From Sphingomonas cannabina (GTDB lineage: Bacteria > Pseudomonadota > Alphaproteobacteria > Sphingomonadales > Sphingomonadaceae), in assembly GCF_021391395.1 (NCBI RefSeq), contig NZ_CP090059.1:4139001-4203000 (forward strand): 64,000 bases of DNA, in the 5' to 3' direction. Each line of letters starts with the position of its first letter. The first letter of the stretch is position 1. The translations under genes were made by a program, and so were the position numbers. A model generated the notes under the pieces. The model was not told the DNA's origin. It did no database searches and saw nothing but the letters and a program-made list of their open reading frames with translations. Shown piece by piece: positions 17,106-27,270 of this stretch.

Positions 17106-17358
17106 ATTAGAGCGGGATGAATTCAAACGGAACCGCGTGTCACCCCTCACCCTTCCGCGGCTTCGCCGCTCCCTCCCTCTCCCGTTGGGAGAGGGAAGGG
17201 GTGTTCGAGCTTTGACCTGCCCCCGGCAGGTCAAGATCGCGCTGGGGGCGCGATCTCGCTCGAACACGCCGAAGGCGGTGGGAAGGGTGAGGGTGACTGT
17301 CGATTCCAATCAATTCCATTCCGCCCTAAGCCCCTCCCCTATAGGGGAGAGGCTTAGG
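17106..17358. repeat. Complex of nested hairpin repeats
   Basis: The 301-base gap between the flavoprotein and the antitoxin holds nested inverted repeats: outer CACCCCTCACCCTTCC (17141-17156) against GGAAGGGTGAGGGTG (17281-17295), a loop arm TGTTCGAGC against GCTCGAACA, small hairpins GACCTGCC/GGCAGGTC and AGATCGCG/CGCGATCT, and a separate hairpin TAAGCCCCTCCCCTATAGGG at 17327-17357. No gene or clear promoter is seen in it. Confidence 0.7.
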
Positions 17359-17398
17359 AGCCTTGCCTTATGGCACTGAATCGCCTATTTGATGCCAC

Positions 17399-17812
17399 AT
17401 GGCCCACGCCGAGCTCATCGATACCCGCGCTCCCGCCTTCGTCGCGGAGCCCATCACCGACGAGGAGGCGGGCGCGCTGTTCCGTGCGGCGGTGCGGCTG
17501 TTCGCATTGTGGGGCGTGACCGATCCGCAGGCGGCGACGCTGCTCGACATGCCGCTCAGGACCTTCCGCCGCTGGAAGGCGGGGCAGCTCGGCCAGGCCG
17601 GGCGCGACCTCAAGGCGCGGCTCGCCAACCTGGTCGGCATCCACAAGGCGCTGCGGCTGATCTTCAACGATCCCGCGCGCGGCTATCGCTGGATCAAGGC
17701 GCGCAACGACGCCTTCGCCGGCGCCTCGGCGCTCGACGTGATGCTCGGCGGCGAGCTGACCGACCTGATGCGCGTGCGCCGCTATCTCGACGCCGAGCGC
17801 GGCGGCTGGTGA
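17399..17812 (+). CDS. MbcA/ParS/Xre-type antitoxin
   Basis: A 137-residue protein with an Xre-like helix-turn-helix (about 45-65, TLLDMPLRTFRRWKAGQ) and the C-terminal toxin-binding domain of the MbcA/ParS class (LVGIHKALRLIFNDPARGYRWIKARN). It neutralises the RES toxin encoded next and should repress the pair. The order antitoxin-toxin with a four-base overlap (GTGA) is the standard arrangement. No Shine-Dalgarno is obvious before ATG 17399. Confidence 0.88.
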   Translation: MAHAELIDTRAPAFVAEPITDEEAGALFRAAVRLFALWGVTDPQAATLLDMPLRTFRRWKAGQLGQAGRDLKARLANLVGIHKALRLIFNDPARGYRWIKARNDAFAGASALDVMLGGELTDLMRVRRYLDAERGGW

Positions 17813-18513
17813 GCGCCGCAACGCCGCCGGTGGCGGAGGTCGCCTGGCGCGGCGCGCGCCGGATCATCCGCACGCACTTCCCGCCGATCGACCTGTTCGA
17901 GGACATCGCCGACCCCGCCGACTGGCCGCTGCTGATCTCGGCCGAGCAGAAGACCAACCCGCGCCTCGCCACCTCGATCGGCAATCTCGACCTAGTGCCG
18001 CCCGCGCGCCGCGTCGGCGGTCCCGGCGCGAGCTATCTGATGGCGCCCTTCACCCACGCCAGCCCCGACCGGCCGAGCCGCTTTTCGGACGGCGTGCCGG
18101 GGGTGCTCTATGCCGGCGACAGCTTCGAGGTGGCGTTGTTCGAGACGATGCACCACCATGCCCGCTTCATGGCGCGGACGCAGGAAGCGCCGGGCTGGAC
18201 CTCGCAATTCCGGGAGATCGTGCTGGACGTGACAGGCGACCTGCATGACCTACGCGGTGGCGGTCATGCGGCGGAACTCGATCCCGATTGCTACGAGGCC
18301 GGGCAGCGACTGGCGCGATCGCTGCGGGCAGATGGATCGGACGGCCTCATCTACCCGAGCGTGCGCTATCCGGACGGGGAATGCGTGGCGCTGTTCTACC
18401 CCGATCTCGGGAAGCACCCGCTGCAGGGGCGCCATCTCGACTACCACTGGGACGGCGAACGGGTCGACCTCTACCGCGATGCGGGCGCGGGTGCGGTCTA
18501 CCGGCTGAGCTGA
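17809..18513 (+). CDS. RES-domain toxin (NAD+ phosphorylase/glycohydrolase family)
   Basis: The 234-residue protein carries the RES domain (about 55-215): GVLYAGDSFEVALFETMHHH and GSDGLIYPSVRYPDGECVAL include the conserved Tyr, Glu and Ser positions of the family. Characterised members (MbcT, ParT-like) degrade NAD+ or modify a protein with ADP-ribose. GTG 17809 overlaps the antitoxin stop. The pair is bracketed by hairpin repeats on both sides, compatible with acquisition as a module. Confidence 0.87.
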   Translation: MSAATPPVAEVAWRGARRIIRTHFPPIDLFEDIADPADWPLLISAEQKTNPRLATSIGNLDLVPPARRVGGPGASYLMAPFTHASPDRPSRFSDGVPGVLYAGDSFEVALFETMHHHARFMARTQEAPGWTSQFREIVLDVTGDLHDLRGGGHAAELDPDCYEAGQRLARSLRADGSDGLIYPSVRYPDGECVALFYPDLGKHPLQGRHLDYHWDGERVDLYRDAGAGAVYRLS

Positions 18514-18519
18514 TCCCAG

Positions 18520-18650
18520 CTCCTCCCCGGCACGGGGAGGGGGACCGCGCACGAAGTGCGTGGTGGAGGGGGCTCACCGCGAACGACTCGCCTGCCGCAC
18601 TCCCCCTCCACCAGCCTTCGGCTGGTCCCCCTCCCCGTGCCGGGGAGGAG
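18520..18650. repeat. Palindromic repeat, family B, copy 1
   Basis: Arms CTCCTCCCCGGCACGGGGAG and complement flank a centre that contains further hairpins (CACGAAGTGCGTG, CCAGCCTTCGGCTGG). A diverged copy is at 35754-35877. It lies between the convergent RES-toxin gene and murA and could terminate both. Confidence 0.8.
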
Positions 18651-18657
18651 CTTAGGA

Positions 18658-19941
18658 TCAGCCGTCCCCCACCCGCTCGATATCCGCGCCGACCGCGGAC
18701 AGCTTCTCCTCCAGCCGCTCATAGCCCCGATCGAGGTGATAGACGCGGTTCACCTGCGTCTCGCCCTCGGCGGCGAGGCCGGCGATGATCAGGCTCATCG
18801 ACGCGCGCAGGTCCGTCGCCATCACCTGCGCACCCACCAGCCGATCGACCCCGCGCACCACCGCCGAGCGGCCCTTGACGGTGATGTCCGCCCCCATGCG
18901 CGCCAGCTCGGGCACATGCATGTAGCGGTTCTCGAAGATCGTCTCGGTCAGCACGCTGGCGCCATCGGCCTTGCACAGCATCGCCATGAACTGCGCCTGC
19001 ATGTCGGTGGCGAAGCCCGGAAACGGCGCGGTCGACAGCGTCAGCGGGCGGAGGCCGTTCTTCGCCTCGACCTTCAATCCCTCGCGCGTTTCCTCGACCG
19101 TCACGCCCGCATCCACCAGCGCGGCGACGGTCGCGCGCATGTCGTGCGGGTTGGCGCCGACCAGCTCGACCGCGCCGCCGGTGATCGCCGCGGCGCAGGC
19201 ATAGCTGCCCGCCTCGATCCGGTCGGGCATCACCGCATAGGTCGCGCCGTGCAGCCGGTCGCGGCCCTCGATCTCCAGCGTCTCGGTGCCGATGCCGGAG
19301 ATGCTCGCGCCCATCGCAACCAGGCAGTTGCAGAGGTCGACGATCTCGGGCTCGCGCGCGGCGTTCTCGATGATCGAGCCGCCCTTGGCGGTCACCGCCG
19401 CCATCACCGCGTTCTCGGTCGCACCCACCGACACGATCGGGAAGGTGACGCGCCCGCCCGGCAGCCGCCCGCCCGGGGCCGTCGCCTTCACATAGCCGGC
19501 GGCGAGCTCGATCTCGGCGCCCAGCGCCTCCAGCGCCTTGAGGTGGAGGTCGATCGGGCGGTTGCCGATCGAGCAGCCGCCGGGCTGCGACACCGTCGCC
19601 ACGCCCGCGCGGCCGACCAGCGGACCGAGCACCAGGATCGAGGCGCGCATCTTGCGGACCATGTCATAGGGCGCCTCGCTCGAGGTGAGGCGGCCGGCGC
19701 GGATCGTCATCACCCGGCCGAAATCCTCGGGCCGCGATCCCTCGATCGCGGTCGACGCGCCGAGTTGGTTGAGCAGATGGCCGAAACTGTCGACGTCGGC
19801 GAGGCGCGGCAGGTTGCGCAGCGTCAGCGGCTCGTCGGTGAGCAGCGCGCAGGGCATCAAGGTGAGCGCCGCGTTCTTGGCGCCCGAGATGAAGATGCGG
19901 CCTTCGAGCCGGTTGCCGCCGCGGATCAGGATACGGTCCAT
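18658..19941 (-). CDS. murA: UDP-N-acetylglucosamine 1-carboxyvinyltransferase
   Basis: MurA transfers enolpyruvate from PEP to UDP-GlcNAc, the first committed step of peptidoglycan synthesis in the cytoplasm. The 427-residue protein starts [14 protein letters not shown]; the fosfomycin-target Cys is C123 in [16 protein letters not shown], and [15 protein letters not shown] is also conserved. ATG 19941 is chosen because it begins the EPSP-synthase fold; the frame runs open to 19980 without a better signal. Length is that of typical MurA. Confidence 0.96.
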   Translation of the reverse strand: MDRILIRGGNRLEGRIFISGAKNAALTLMPCALLTDEPLTLRNLPRLADVDSFGHLLNQLGASTAIEGSRPEDFGRVMTIRAGRLTSSEAPYDMVRKMRASILVLGPLVGRAGVATVSQPGGCSIGNRPIDLHLKALEALGAEIELAAGYVKATAPGGRLPGGRVTFPIVSVGATENAVMAAVTAKGGSIIENAAREPEIVDLCNCLVAMGASISGIGTETLEIEGRDRLHGATYAVMPDRIEAGSYACAAAITGGAVELVGANPHDMRATVAALVDAGVTVEETREGLKVEAKNGLRPLTLSTAPFPGFATDMQAQFMAMLCKADGASVLTETIFENRYMHVPELARMGADITVKGRSAVVRGVDRLVGAQVMATDLRASMSLIIAGLAAEGETQVNRVYHLDRGYERLEEKLSAVGADIERVGDG

Positions 19942-20038
19942 GCCGGAGCTTCTATCGTGCGCGGCCCCCCGCGCAAGCACCCCTCGCCAACTTCCGCTTG
20001 ATCGACTTTAATGCATTGATTCCACGGGGCTGCTTTGC

Positions 20039-20797
20039 ATGACCCGAACGGGGGGAGCGTACGTGTTATCGAGTTGTTTCGCCGACGTATTGGGCGAGCA
20101 CGTCGATCTGACGGAGGCCGAGCGGGAAGCGCTCGCCAAGTTGGAGGAGCGTCGCCGCGACGTACGCCGCGGTGCCGTGCTGCAGCGGGAGAACGAGCCC
20201 GGCGGTGAGCTCTACGTGCTCCGCCGCGGGCTGATGATGAGCTATGTGCTGCTCGACGACGGCAGCCGGCAGATCCTGCGCTTCCTGTTTCCCGGCGACG
20301 TGATCGGCGTCGGCGGCGTCATCTATCGCGAATCGCCCGAGACGCTGGCGGCGCTCAGCGATTGTACGGTCTGCCCGTTCGACCGGCACGCGCTCAGCCA
20401 GATCTTCGTCGATCATCCGCGATTGGCGGCGCTGATCCTGGTGTTCAACCAGATCGAGCGCGTCGCGCTTACCGACCGGCTTGCCGCGCTCGGCCGCACC
20501 TCGGCCAAGGCACGGGTGGCGGCGTTGATCCTCGACCTCCGCAACCGGCTCGCCATCACCGACAAGCCGGTCGGCGCCACCTTCACGCTGGGGCTGACCC
20601 AGGAGGAGATCGGCGACGCGACCGGTCTCACCGCCGTCCATGTCAACCGCATGCTCCGCCAGCTCGAGGAGGAAGGGCTGATCAAGCGCGAGCTCGGCCG
20701 CGTCACCATCCTCGACGAGCGCTCGCTGACGCGCGCGGCCAATTACGTGAACCGCTACGAAGGACTGGAGCTCGGCTGGCTGCCGCCGGCGCGCTGA
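20039..20797 (+). CDS. Crp/Fnr-family transcriptional regulator
   Basis: The 252-residue regulator has an N-terminal cyclic-nucleotide-binding-type beta barrel (about 20-140) and a C-terminal winged helix with TQEEIGDATGLTAVHVNRML (about 192-211). It lacks the four-Cys cluster of Fnr, and the Arg-Ser/Thr pocket of cAMP-binding Crp is not evident, so the ligand is unknown. This type is common in alphaproteobacteria as redox or stress regulators. It is divergent from murA. Confidence 0.85.
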   Translation: MTRTGGAYVLSSCFADVLGEHVDLTEAEREALAKLEERRRDVRRGAVLQRENEPGGELYVLRRGLMMSYVLLDDGSRQILRFLFPGDVIGVGGVIYRESPETLAALSDCTVCPFDRHALSQIFVDHPRLAALILVFNQIERVALTDRLAALGRTSAKARVAALILDLRNRLAITDKPVGATFTLGLTQEEIGDATGLTAVHVNRMLRQLEEEGLIKRELGRVTILDERSLTRAANYVNRYEGLELGWLPPAR

Positions 20798-20825
20798 TCG
20801 GAGTCGGATTCGGCTAGTTTGAATC

Positions 20826-20897
20826 TGTTCCCCGGCGAAGGCCGGGGCCCAGTTGCGAGCGGTTTAGATACTGGGCCCCGGCCTTCGCCGGGGAACA
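20826..20897. repeat. Inverted repeat, family D, copy 1
   Basis: The shortest copy of a hairpin with arms TGTTCCCCGGCGAAGGCCGG and exact complement, separated by a 20-base centre. Longer-centred copies are at 50501-50604 and 52699-52796. It lies between the convergent Crp/Fnr and clpS genes and probably terminates both. Confidence 0.85.
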
Positions 20898-20932
20898 GCT
20901 GTTTCAAGCCTGATGGATCAAACTCCAGAGGA

Positions 20933-21265
20933 TCACGCCTTCTCCAGCGTGCACTGGAGCGGATGCTGGTTCTGCCGGGCGAAGTCCATCACCTGACCGA
21001 CCTTGGTCTCGGCGACCTCGTAGCTGAACACGCCGCACACGCCGACGCCCTTCTGGTGGACGTGGAGCATCACCTGCGTCGCCTCCTCCATGCTCATGCG
21101 GAAGAAGCGCTGGAGCACCAGCACCACGAATTCCATCGGGGTGTAATCGTCGTTGAGCATCAGCACGCGATAGGGCGTCGGCTTCTTGGTCCGCGTCCGC
21201 GTGCGGGTAGCGACGCCCAGCGACGTGCCGGCGTCGCCGTCGTCGCCTTCGCTCTCGTCGGCCAT
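20933..21265 (-). CDS. clpS: ATP-dependent Clp protease adaptor ClpS
   Basis: ClpS binds N-degron substrates and hands them to ClpAP. The 110-residue form begins MADESEGDD, has a disordered acidic and then basic N-terminal arm (about 1-32), and the ClpS core with [13 protein letters not shown] (residues of the N-degron pocket), [15 protein letters not shown] and a C-terminal helix. ATG 21265 gives a normal length; longer in-frame starts (21307) would add an unlikely hydrophobic peptide. clpA is not in the window. Confidence 0.93.
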   Translation of the reverse strand: MADESEGDDGDAGTSLGVATRTRTRTKKPTPYRVLMLNDDYTPMEFVVLVLQRFFRMSMEEATQVMLHVHQKGVGVCGVFSYEVAETKVGQVMDFARQNQHPLQCTLEKA

Positions 21266-21415
21266 CAGAATGTCAGGGATCAGGGTCACGGCATAAAAAT
21301 ATGGCATTCGCCAGTCCAAGGGCAAGGGGCGAGACGACGCCTGTCCGCTCGCGCCGTCGATCTGGCGAAATCGGGAATCGCGACGGATCGACACACTCGA
21401 GATGACCACTAACCA

Positions 21416-21481
21416 TCCCCGTTCGCCCTGAGCTTCGCTCACCCTTCGGGTCGACAAGCTCGGGGCGAACGGAAGTGGGGA
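21416..21481. repeat. Inverted repeat, family H
   Basis: TCCCCGTTCGCCCTGAGCTT and its approximate complement at the right end, with an inner ACCCTTCGGGT hairpin. Elements with CGTTCGCCCTGAGCTTGTCG are widespread in sphingomonad intergenic DNA. It lies between clpS and the phasin gene. Confidence 0.75.
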
Positions 21482-21558
21482 TCAATCCGCCGATAAAAAG
21501 AAAGGGCGGCCACCCAGCGGCGGCCGCCCCTTCGGTACGCTTACTGGCGCACAGGCGC

Positions 21559-22260
21559 TCAGGCGGCGGTCTTCACCTTTTCGGCGGCGACCGCGAAGCG
21601 GTTGGAGATCGGCTGCGCGGCATCGCCGGCGAGCTTGATCACGGCCTCGGTGCCCTTCGACGCCTCGGCGACGGCCGAGTCGAACGAGGTGCGGAGGTAA
21701 TCGCTCTGCAGCTTGAAGAAGTCGGCGGGCGACTTGGCGGCGGCGAGGCTCTTGAGGGTCGCGGTGAAGCCCTCGAACGACTTGCGGCCATACTCGGCGG
21801 CATCCTGGCTCAAGGCCTCGAAGCCCTTGGCGGTGATGCGGCTCGACTCGACGAGCGCCTCGACGTTGCCCTTGGCAAAGTCGTTGAACTCCTCGACGAG
21901 CTTGGTGCCCTTCTCGACGGCCGCCTTGGCGCGGTCGTTGAAGTCGGCGAACACCTTCGGAGCTTCGAACTGGGTAGCCATTACGGTGGTTTCCTTCTGC
22001 GCGGGTTCCGCGGTTTCCCCCGCGGTGGTGATGGCGGCTTGCGCCGTTTCGATAACGGGAGCGGCTTCGACGATAGTCTCTTCGACCTTGGCGGCCTCGA
22101 TCGGCGCCGGCTCGGCCACCGGGGCCTGGACAGCGTCGATCACGGTCGCCGGTGCCTTGGCGACAGGCTTCGCAGCCGGTGCCTTCGCACGGGTGGCTCG
22201 GGGCTTGGGGGTGTCAGCGGCCGGCGCCTTGACGCCGCTCTTCGGACCCTTGCTGGCCAT
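21559..22260 (-). CDS. Phasin-family polyhydroxyalkanoate granule protein with Lys/Ala/Pro-rich N-terminal tail
   Basis: The 233-residue product combines a Lys/Pro/Ala-rich tail (about 1-60, with repeats such as AKAPAAKPVAKAPA) and an acidic Ala-rich linker with a helical phasin domain from about residue 97 (FADFNDRAKAAVEKGTKLVE). Phasins coat PHA granules. The tail is histone-H1-like and may bind DNA, as in PhaF-type phasins. ATG 22260 follows GGAAGAAG. ATG 21981, at the start of the phasin domain with GGAAACC upstream, might yield a short form. It follows phaC in the same direction. Confidence 0.85.
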   Translation of the reverse strand: MASKGPKSGVKAPAADTPKPRATRAKAPAAKPVAKAPATVIDAVQAPVAEPAPIEAAKVEETIVEAAPVIETAQAAITTAGETAEPAQKETTVMATQFEAPKVFADFNDRAKAAVEKGTKLVEEFNDFAKGNVEALVESSRITAKGFEALSQDAAEYGRKSFEGFTATLKSLAAAKSPADFFKLQSDYLRTSFDSAVAEASKGTEAVIKLAGDAAQPISNRFAVAAEKVKTAA

Positions 22261-22378
22261 CGTCTTCTTCCGAGTCCCGGTTGTTGCTGCGGTGCACAAA
22301 TACGCATTTCCGGCCAGAAATCAAGATGATTTTGTGCAGTGCAACATAGCCGTAACGACCGCCCGGAAGTGACGGATT

Positions 22379-24109
22379 TCAGCGGATTCGCACATACTCC
22401 CCGGGGGCATCGGCCAACGGCTCGAGCTTGCCGCGTCCCGGTATCCTGGCGCCTTTTGCGGGCACTTCGTCGCTTTCGAGTCCGCGCAGCCACGCGATCC
22501 AGTCGGGCCACCAGCTTCCCTTGGTCTCGGCGGCGCCAGCGAGGAACTCCTCGAGAGTCGCCGCGGGCCTGTCGTTGGTCCAATACTGGTACTTGCCCGC
22601 CGCGGGCGGGTTCACCACCCCGGCGATATGGCCCGACCCGGCAAGCACGAACCGCAGCGGGCCGGAGAAATGGTGGGTGATCTTCCACACGCTCCTGGCC
22701 GGCGCGATGTGATCCTCGCGCCCGGCCTGGACATAGGTCGGCACCGTCACCTTGCCGAGGTCGATCGGCGTGCCGGCGATCGACAGGCTGCCCGGCAGCA
22801 CCAGCCGGTTGTCGCGATAGAGATCGGTCAGATAGCTCTGGTGCCACAGCGCCGGCAGGTTGGTGACGTCGCCATTCCAGTAGAGCAGGTCGAACGGCAG
22901 ATAATCCTGCCCCATCAGATAATTGTTGGTGACGTAGTTCCAGATGAGGTCACGGCCGCGCAGCAGGTTGAAGGTCGCCGCCATGTAGCGCCCGTCGAGA
23001 AAGCCGTCGCTGGCGAGGCTCTTGATCAGCGCCATCTGGTCGTCGTCGACGAACAGGTTGAGGTCGCCCGCCTCGCTGAAATCGACCTGCGCGGTGAAGA
23101 AGGTCGCGCTCTTGACCTTGTCGAGCTGTCCGCGCGCGGCGAGCACCGCCAAGGTCGCGGCCAGCGTGGTGCCGGCGACGCAATAGCCGATCGCATGGAC
23201 GCTCGGCACGTCCAGCAGGTCGCGGATCGTGTCGATCGCGTCGATCTGGCCGTCCTCGACGTAATTGTCCCAGATCACGTCCTTCATCGACGCGTCGGCC
23301 GACTTCCACGACACCATGAACACGGTGAGCCCCTGCGCCACCGCCCAGGCGATGAAGCTCTTCTCGGGCGAGAGGTCGAGGATGTAGAAGCGGTTGATCC
23401 AGGGCGGAAAGATGACGAGCGGCGTCTTCAGCACCGTCTCCGTGGTCGGCGAATATTGGATCAGCTCATAGAGCGGGGTGCGCTTCACCACCTTGCCCGG
23501 CGTCACCGCGATGTTGCGTCCGACCTCGAACGCTTCCGGATCGGTGTGGGTGAGCTGGCCCTTGCCGAGATCGGCCAGCATGTTCTGCAGCCCCTTGAGC
23601 AGGCTTTCGCCGCGCGTCTCAGCGATCTTCTTCAGCACCTCCGGATTGGTCGCCGGGAAGTTGGTCGGGCTCATCGCGTCGATGAAGCCCCTGGTCGCGA
23701 AACGGATCTGCTCCTTCTGCCTGGCGTCGACGCCTTCGAGCGCATCCACCCCCTTCACCAGATGCTCGGCGATGGTGAAATAGCTCTGGCGGATGAAGTC
23801 GAACACCGGCTGCTCGCGCCATTCGGGCGCCTTGAAGCGCTTGTCCCGCGCCTGCTCGGGCGTTTCGTGGAACGGCTCGGCATGGGCGGGATCGAGGAAG
23901 CGCTGCCACAGCTTCATCGTGTCCGCCCAGAAATCGGCGGAGGCGCGCAGCATCGGCGTCGGATCGAACGGCGCGGGCAGCGCTGGCGCCTGCTCGGTCG
24001 CAGCGACGCCCGCCTCCAGCATCATCTGCTGCGCACGGCCGAGCACCCATGTCCAATGCTGCATGTCCTCGAGGCTCGGCGCGGTCGGGGACGTTTCGGT
24101 ATCGCTCAT
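22379..24109 (-). CDS. phaC: Class I poly(3-hydroxyalkanoate) synthase
   Basis: PhaC polymerises (R)-3-hydroxyacyl-CoA into storage polyester on granules. The 576 residues contain the N-terminal PhaC region and an alpha/beta hydrolase core; the nucleophile is C310 in the lipase-box variant AIGYCVAGTT, with DLLYWNGDVTNLPALWHQ and a late GSGHIAGVVNPP carrying the catalytic His. Length fits class I (single-subunit) synthases. Upstream on the same strand is an NTF2-like gene (39-base gap), downstream the phasin. Confidence 0.95.
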   Translation of the reverse strand: MSDTETSPTAPSLEDMQHWTWVLGRAQQMMLEAGVAATEQAPALPAPFDPTPMLRASADFWADTMKLWQRFLDPAHAEPFHETPEQARDKRFKAPEWREQPVFDFIRQSYFTIAEHLVKGVDALEGVDARQKEQIRFATRGFIDAMSPTNFPATNPEVLKKIAETRGESLLKGLQNMLADLGKGQLTHTDPEAFEVGRNIAVTPGKVVKRTPLYELIQYSPTTETVLKTPLVIFPPWINRFYILDLSPEKSFIAWAVAQGLTVFMVSWKSADASMKDVIWDNYVEDGQIDAIDTIRDLLDVPSVHAIGYCVAGTTLAATLAVLAARGQLDKVKSATFFTAQVDFSEAGDLNLFVDDDQMALIKSLASDGFLDGRYMAATFNLLRGRDLIWNYVTNNYLMGQDYLPFDLLYWNGDVTNLPALWHQSYLTDLYRDNRLVLPGSLSIAGTPIDLGKVTVPTYVQAGREDHIAPARSVWKITHHFSGPLRFVLAGSGHIAGVVNPPAAGKYQYWTNDRPAATLEEFLAGAAETKGSWWPDWIAWLRGLESDEVPAKGARIPGRGKLEPLADAPGEYVRIR

Positions 24110-24148
24110 GCGTGCTCGGGTCTCCGGCGGCTGACGCGGGATCAGCGC

Positions 24149-24595
24149 TCAACCGCCCGGAATGGTTTCCATGCGTTTGATGCGCCAGCTCGTGATCTCG
24201 CCAGCCGTAACGCATGCCCAGGTCGAGGTGAAGCGGCCGGCGGTCTTGAACGGCTTGCCCTTGTCGTCCTTGCCCGACTGGGTGAAGCGGCCGTCGACCT
24301 GCCAGGCATCGCCCTGCTTGGTCGAGCTGGCGACCGTCATCGTCGCGTCGTCGATCTGCCAATTGTTGAAGCGGTCGAAATAGGCCATCACCTTCTCCGA
24401 GCCGACGATCTGGCTCTTGTCGGGTGCGACCAGCACGCCGTCGGTGCCGTACACCGTCGCCAGGCTGGCATTATCCTGGACGAGCTGGGCATTGGCATAG
24501 CGGTCGACCGCGCGGGTCAGCGTCTCGCGCCGGCAGACGGGCACATCGGCCGGGGCCGCGGCGAGCGACGCCCCGATCAGCAACATCTCCAACAT
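24149..24595 (-). CDS. Exported NTF2/SnoaL-like protein (DUF4440 type)
   Basis: A 148-residue protein with a short signal-like N-terminus (MLEMLLIGASLAAAPAD) and a cone-shaped NTF2-like domain: YANAQLVQDNASLATVYGTD, MAYFDRFNNWQIDDATM and FTSTWACVTAGEITSWRI. Such domains bind small ligands or catalyse simple isomerisations. Two Cys (about 21 and 128) could pair after export. GGAGGGG lies before ATG 24595. It precedes phaC and may share its transcript, but a role in PHA metabolism is not shown. Confidence 0.75.
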   Translation of the reverse strand: MLEMLLIGASLAAAPADVPVCRRETLTRAVDRYANAQLVQDNASLATVYGTDGVLVAPDKSQIVGSEKVMAYFDRFNNWQIDDATMTVASSTKQGDAWQVDGRFTQSGKDDKGKPFKTAGRFTSTWACVTAGEITSWRIKRMETIPGG

Positions 24596-24682
24596 CTTCC
24601 CCTCCGTTCCGCGGTGTTCGTGCACCGCATATCGCGCTATCATAGCGCAACGTCGCGCCACGCGCGACGTCAGCCGAAAGGA

Positions 24683-25897
<1,215 letters not shown>

Positions 25898-25917
25898 CGC
25901 CGCCGATCGCCACTGCG

Positions 25918-26694
25918 GTGGACGTGAACCTGCTCTATCCGCTGGCCGGGGTGCTGGTCGGGCTGGCCGTCGGCCTGACCGGGGTCGGCGGCGGCTCGCT
26001 GATGACGCCGCTCCTGGTGCTGCTGTTCGGCTTCCATCCGGTGACGGCGGTCGGCACCGACCTGCTCTATGCGTCGGCGACCAAGACGGTCGGGACTGCC
26101 GTCCACGGCTGGCGCGGGACGGTCGACTGGCGGGTGGTGGCCCGTCTCGCCAGCGGCAGCGTCCCCGCGACGCTCGTCACGCTGGCGGCATTGAGCCTGG
26201 CCGGCGCCCGCGACGAGGACACCGGCCATGTCATCGCGGTGGTGCTGGGCGCCGCGCTGATCCTGTCGGCGATCGCGACATTGTTCCGGGCGCCGCTGGT
26301 CGAGCGGATGCAGCGGCGCTTCGGCACGCTTTCGCAGGCCTGGCTCGCCCGCCTGACGATCCTGCTCGGCGCCGTGCTGGGCGTGCTGGTCTCGCTGACC
26401 TCCGTCGGCGCCGGCGCGCTCGGCATGACCGCGCTGCTCGCCCTTTATCCGCGCGCGCCGATCAACCGGCTGGTCGGGTCGGACATCGCCCATGCCGTGC
26501 CGCTGACGCTGCTCGCAGGGATCGGTCACTGGCTGCTGGGATCGGTCGACTTCGGGCTGCTCGGATCGCTGCTGATCGGATCGATCCCGGGCATCATCGT
26601 CGGCAGCCTGATCGCGTCGCGCGTGTCGGACCGCGTGCTCGGCCCGGCGCTGGCGACGATCCTCGGCATCGTCGGTATCCGGCTGTTGTTCTAG
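25918..26694 (+). CDS. TauE/SafE-family anion permease
   Basis: A 258-residue inner-membrane protein with about eight hydrophobic segments. It has the two related halves of the TauE/SafE (DUF81) family: VGLAVGLTGVGGGSLMTPLL at the N-terminus and a repeat GVLVSLTSVGAGALGMTAL in the middle. Members export or import sulfite, sulfoacetate and other organosulfur anions; the substrate here is unknown. Start is GTG 25918 or 25924. It is probably co-transcribed with the aminotransferase. Confidence 0.85.
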   Translation: MDVNLLYPLAGVLVGLAVGLTGVGGGSLMTPLLVLLFGFHPVTAVGTDLLYASATKTVGTAVHGWRGTVDWRVVARLASGSVPATLVTLAALSLAGARDEDTGHVIAVVLGAALILSAIATLFRAPLVERMQRRFGTLSQAWLARLTILLGAVLGVLVSLTSVGAGALGMTALLALYPRAPINRLVGSDIAHAVPLTLLAGIGHWLLGSVDFGLLGSLLIGSIPGIIVGSLIASRVSDRVLGPALATILGIVGIRLLF

Positions 26695-26790
26695 GGTTCT
26701 CGCCCAGACAAAGCGGCATCGTGCTCCTGCGAAGGCAGGAGCCCTAAGACGGCTTCCAAGCAGGATAGGCCCGAGGTCGCGGTGCCTTTC

Positions 26791-26918
26791 AATCCTCCCC
26801 CGCCAGGGGGAGGTGGCACGCGAAGCGTGACGGAGGGGGAGGAAGCACATCGATAGTGCGTCGCCCTCCTCCCCCTCCGTCAGCCTGCGGCTGACACCTC
26901 CCCCTGGCGGGGGAGGAT
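26791..26918. repeat. Palindromic intergenic repeat, family A, copy 3
   Basis: Nearly identical to copy 2 (15711-15838), with the same arms and centre. It sits 96 bases after the permease stop, in a 689-base stretch without genes (26695-27383) that also holds a short hairpin GGCTCCTGCG/CGCAGGAGCC-type half at 26721-26742 and the tandem element described separately. Confidence 0.85.
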
Positions 26919-26960
26919 CTTATTGAACTCCTCTCATCTCCGCTTCGCCGCGTCGCCGCC

Positions 26961-27270
26961 CTTGCAATGTAGGATTTCGCCTGCTTGGTTCGCCCGTCCC
27001 GAGCAGCACAAGCGCCGGTCCGCTCTTTGATCCTGTCGATCTCGCTCATGCCGCGTCGCTGTCGCGCCTGTGTCGCGGCGGTGACGCGTCCGTGATGCGC
27101 CGATGTCGCGTTAGCGTCGCGATCCTGCCGCGTCAGTGTCGCGTTGGTGTCGCGATCCTGCCGCGTCAGTGTCGCGTCGGTGTCGCGCGCCTGCCGCGTC
27201 GGCGCCGCGTCTCTCTCGTGTCGGTGCCATATCTACCCGCAAACACGCGCGGCGCGTCAATTTAGTCAAC
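26961..27270 (+). repeat. Dispersed element with 11-bp tandem units, copy 1
   Basis: The element begins with CTTGCAATGTAGGATTTCGC (26961 on), has a variable segment, then about 13 consecutive 11-bp units from about 27070 to 27223 of the type GTGTCGCGTCG, and ends with GCAAACACGCGCGGCGCGTC and AATTTAGTCAAC (27239-27270). Copy 2 at 35422-35711 lies in the opposite orientation and shares both ends almost exactly while the inner units differ. No believable reading frame runs through it. Confidence 0.85.

Noticed and set aside
22628..24682. Open frame on the plus strand running through the phaC region into the aminotransferase
   Set aside because: It is the mirror frame of phaC on the opposite strand; its His/Arg/Gly-rich composition is typical of antisense frames in GC-rich DNA. 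Only the part from 24683 is a real gene.
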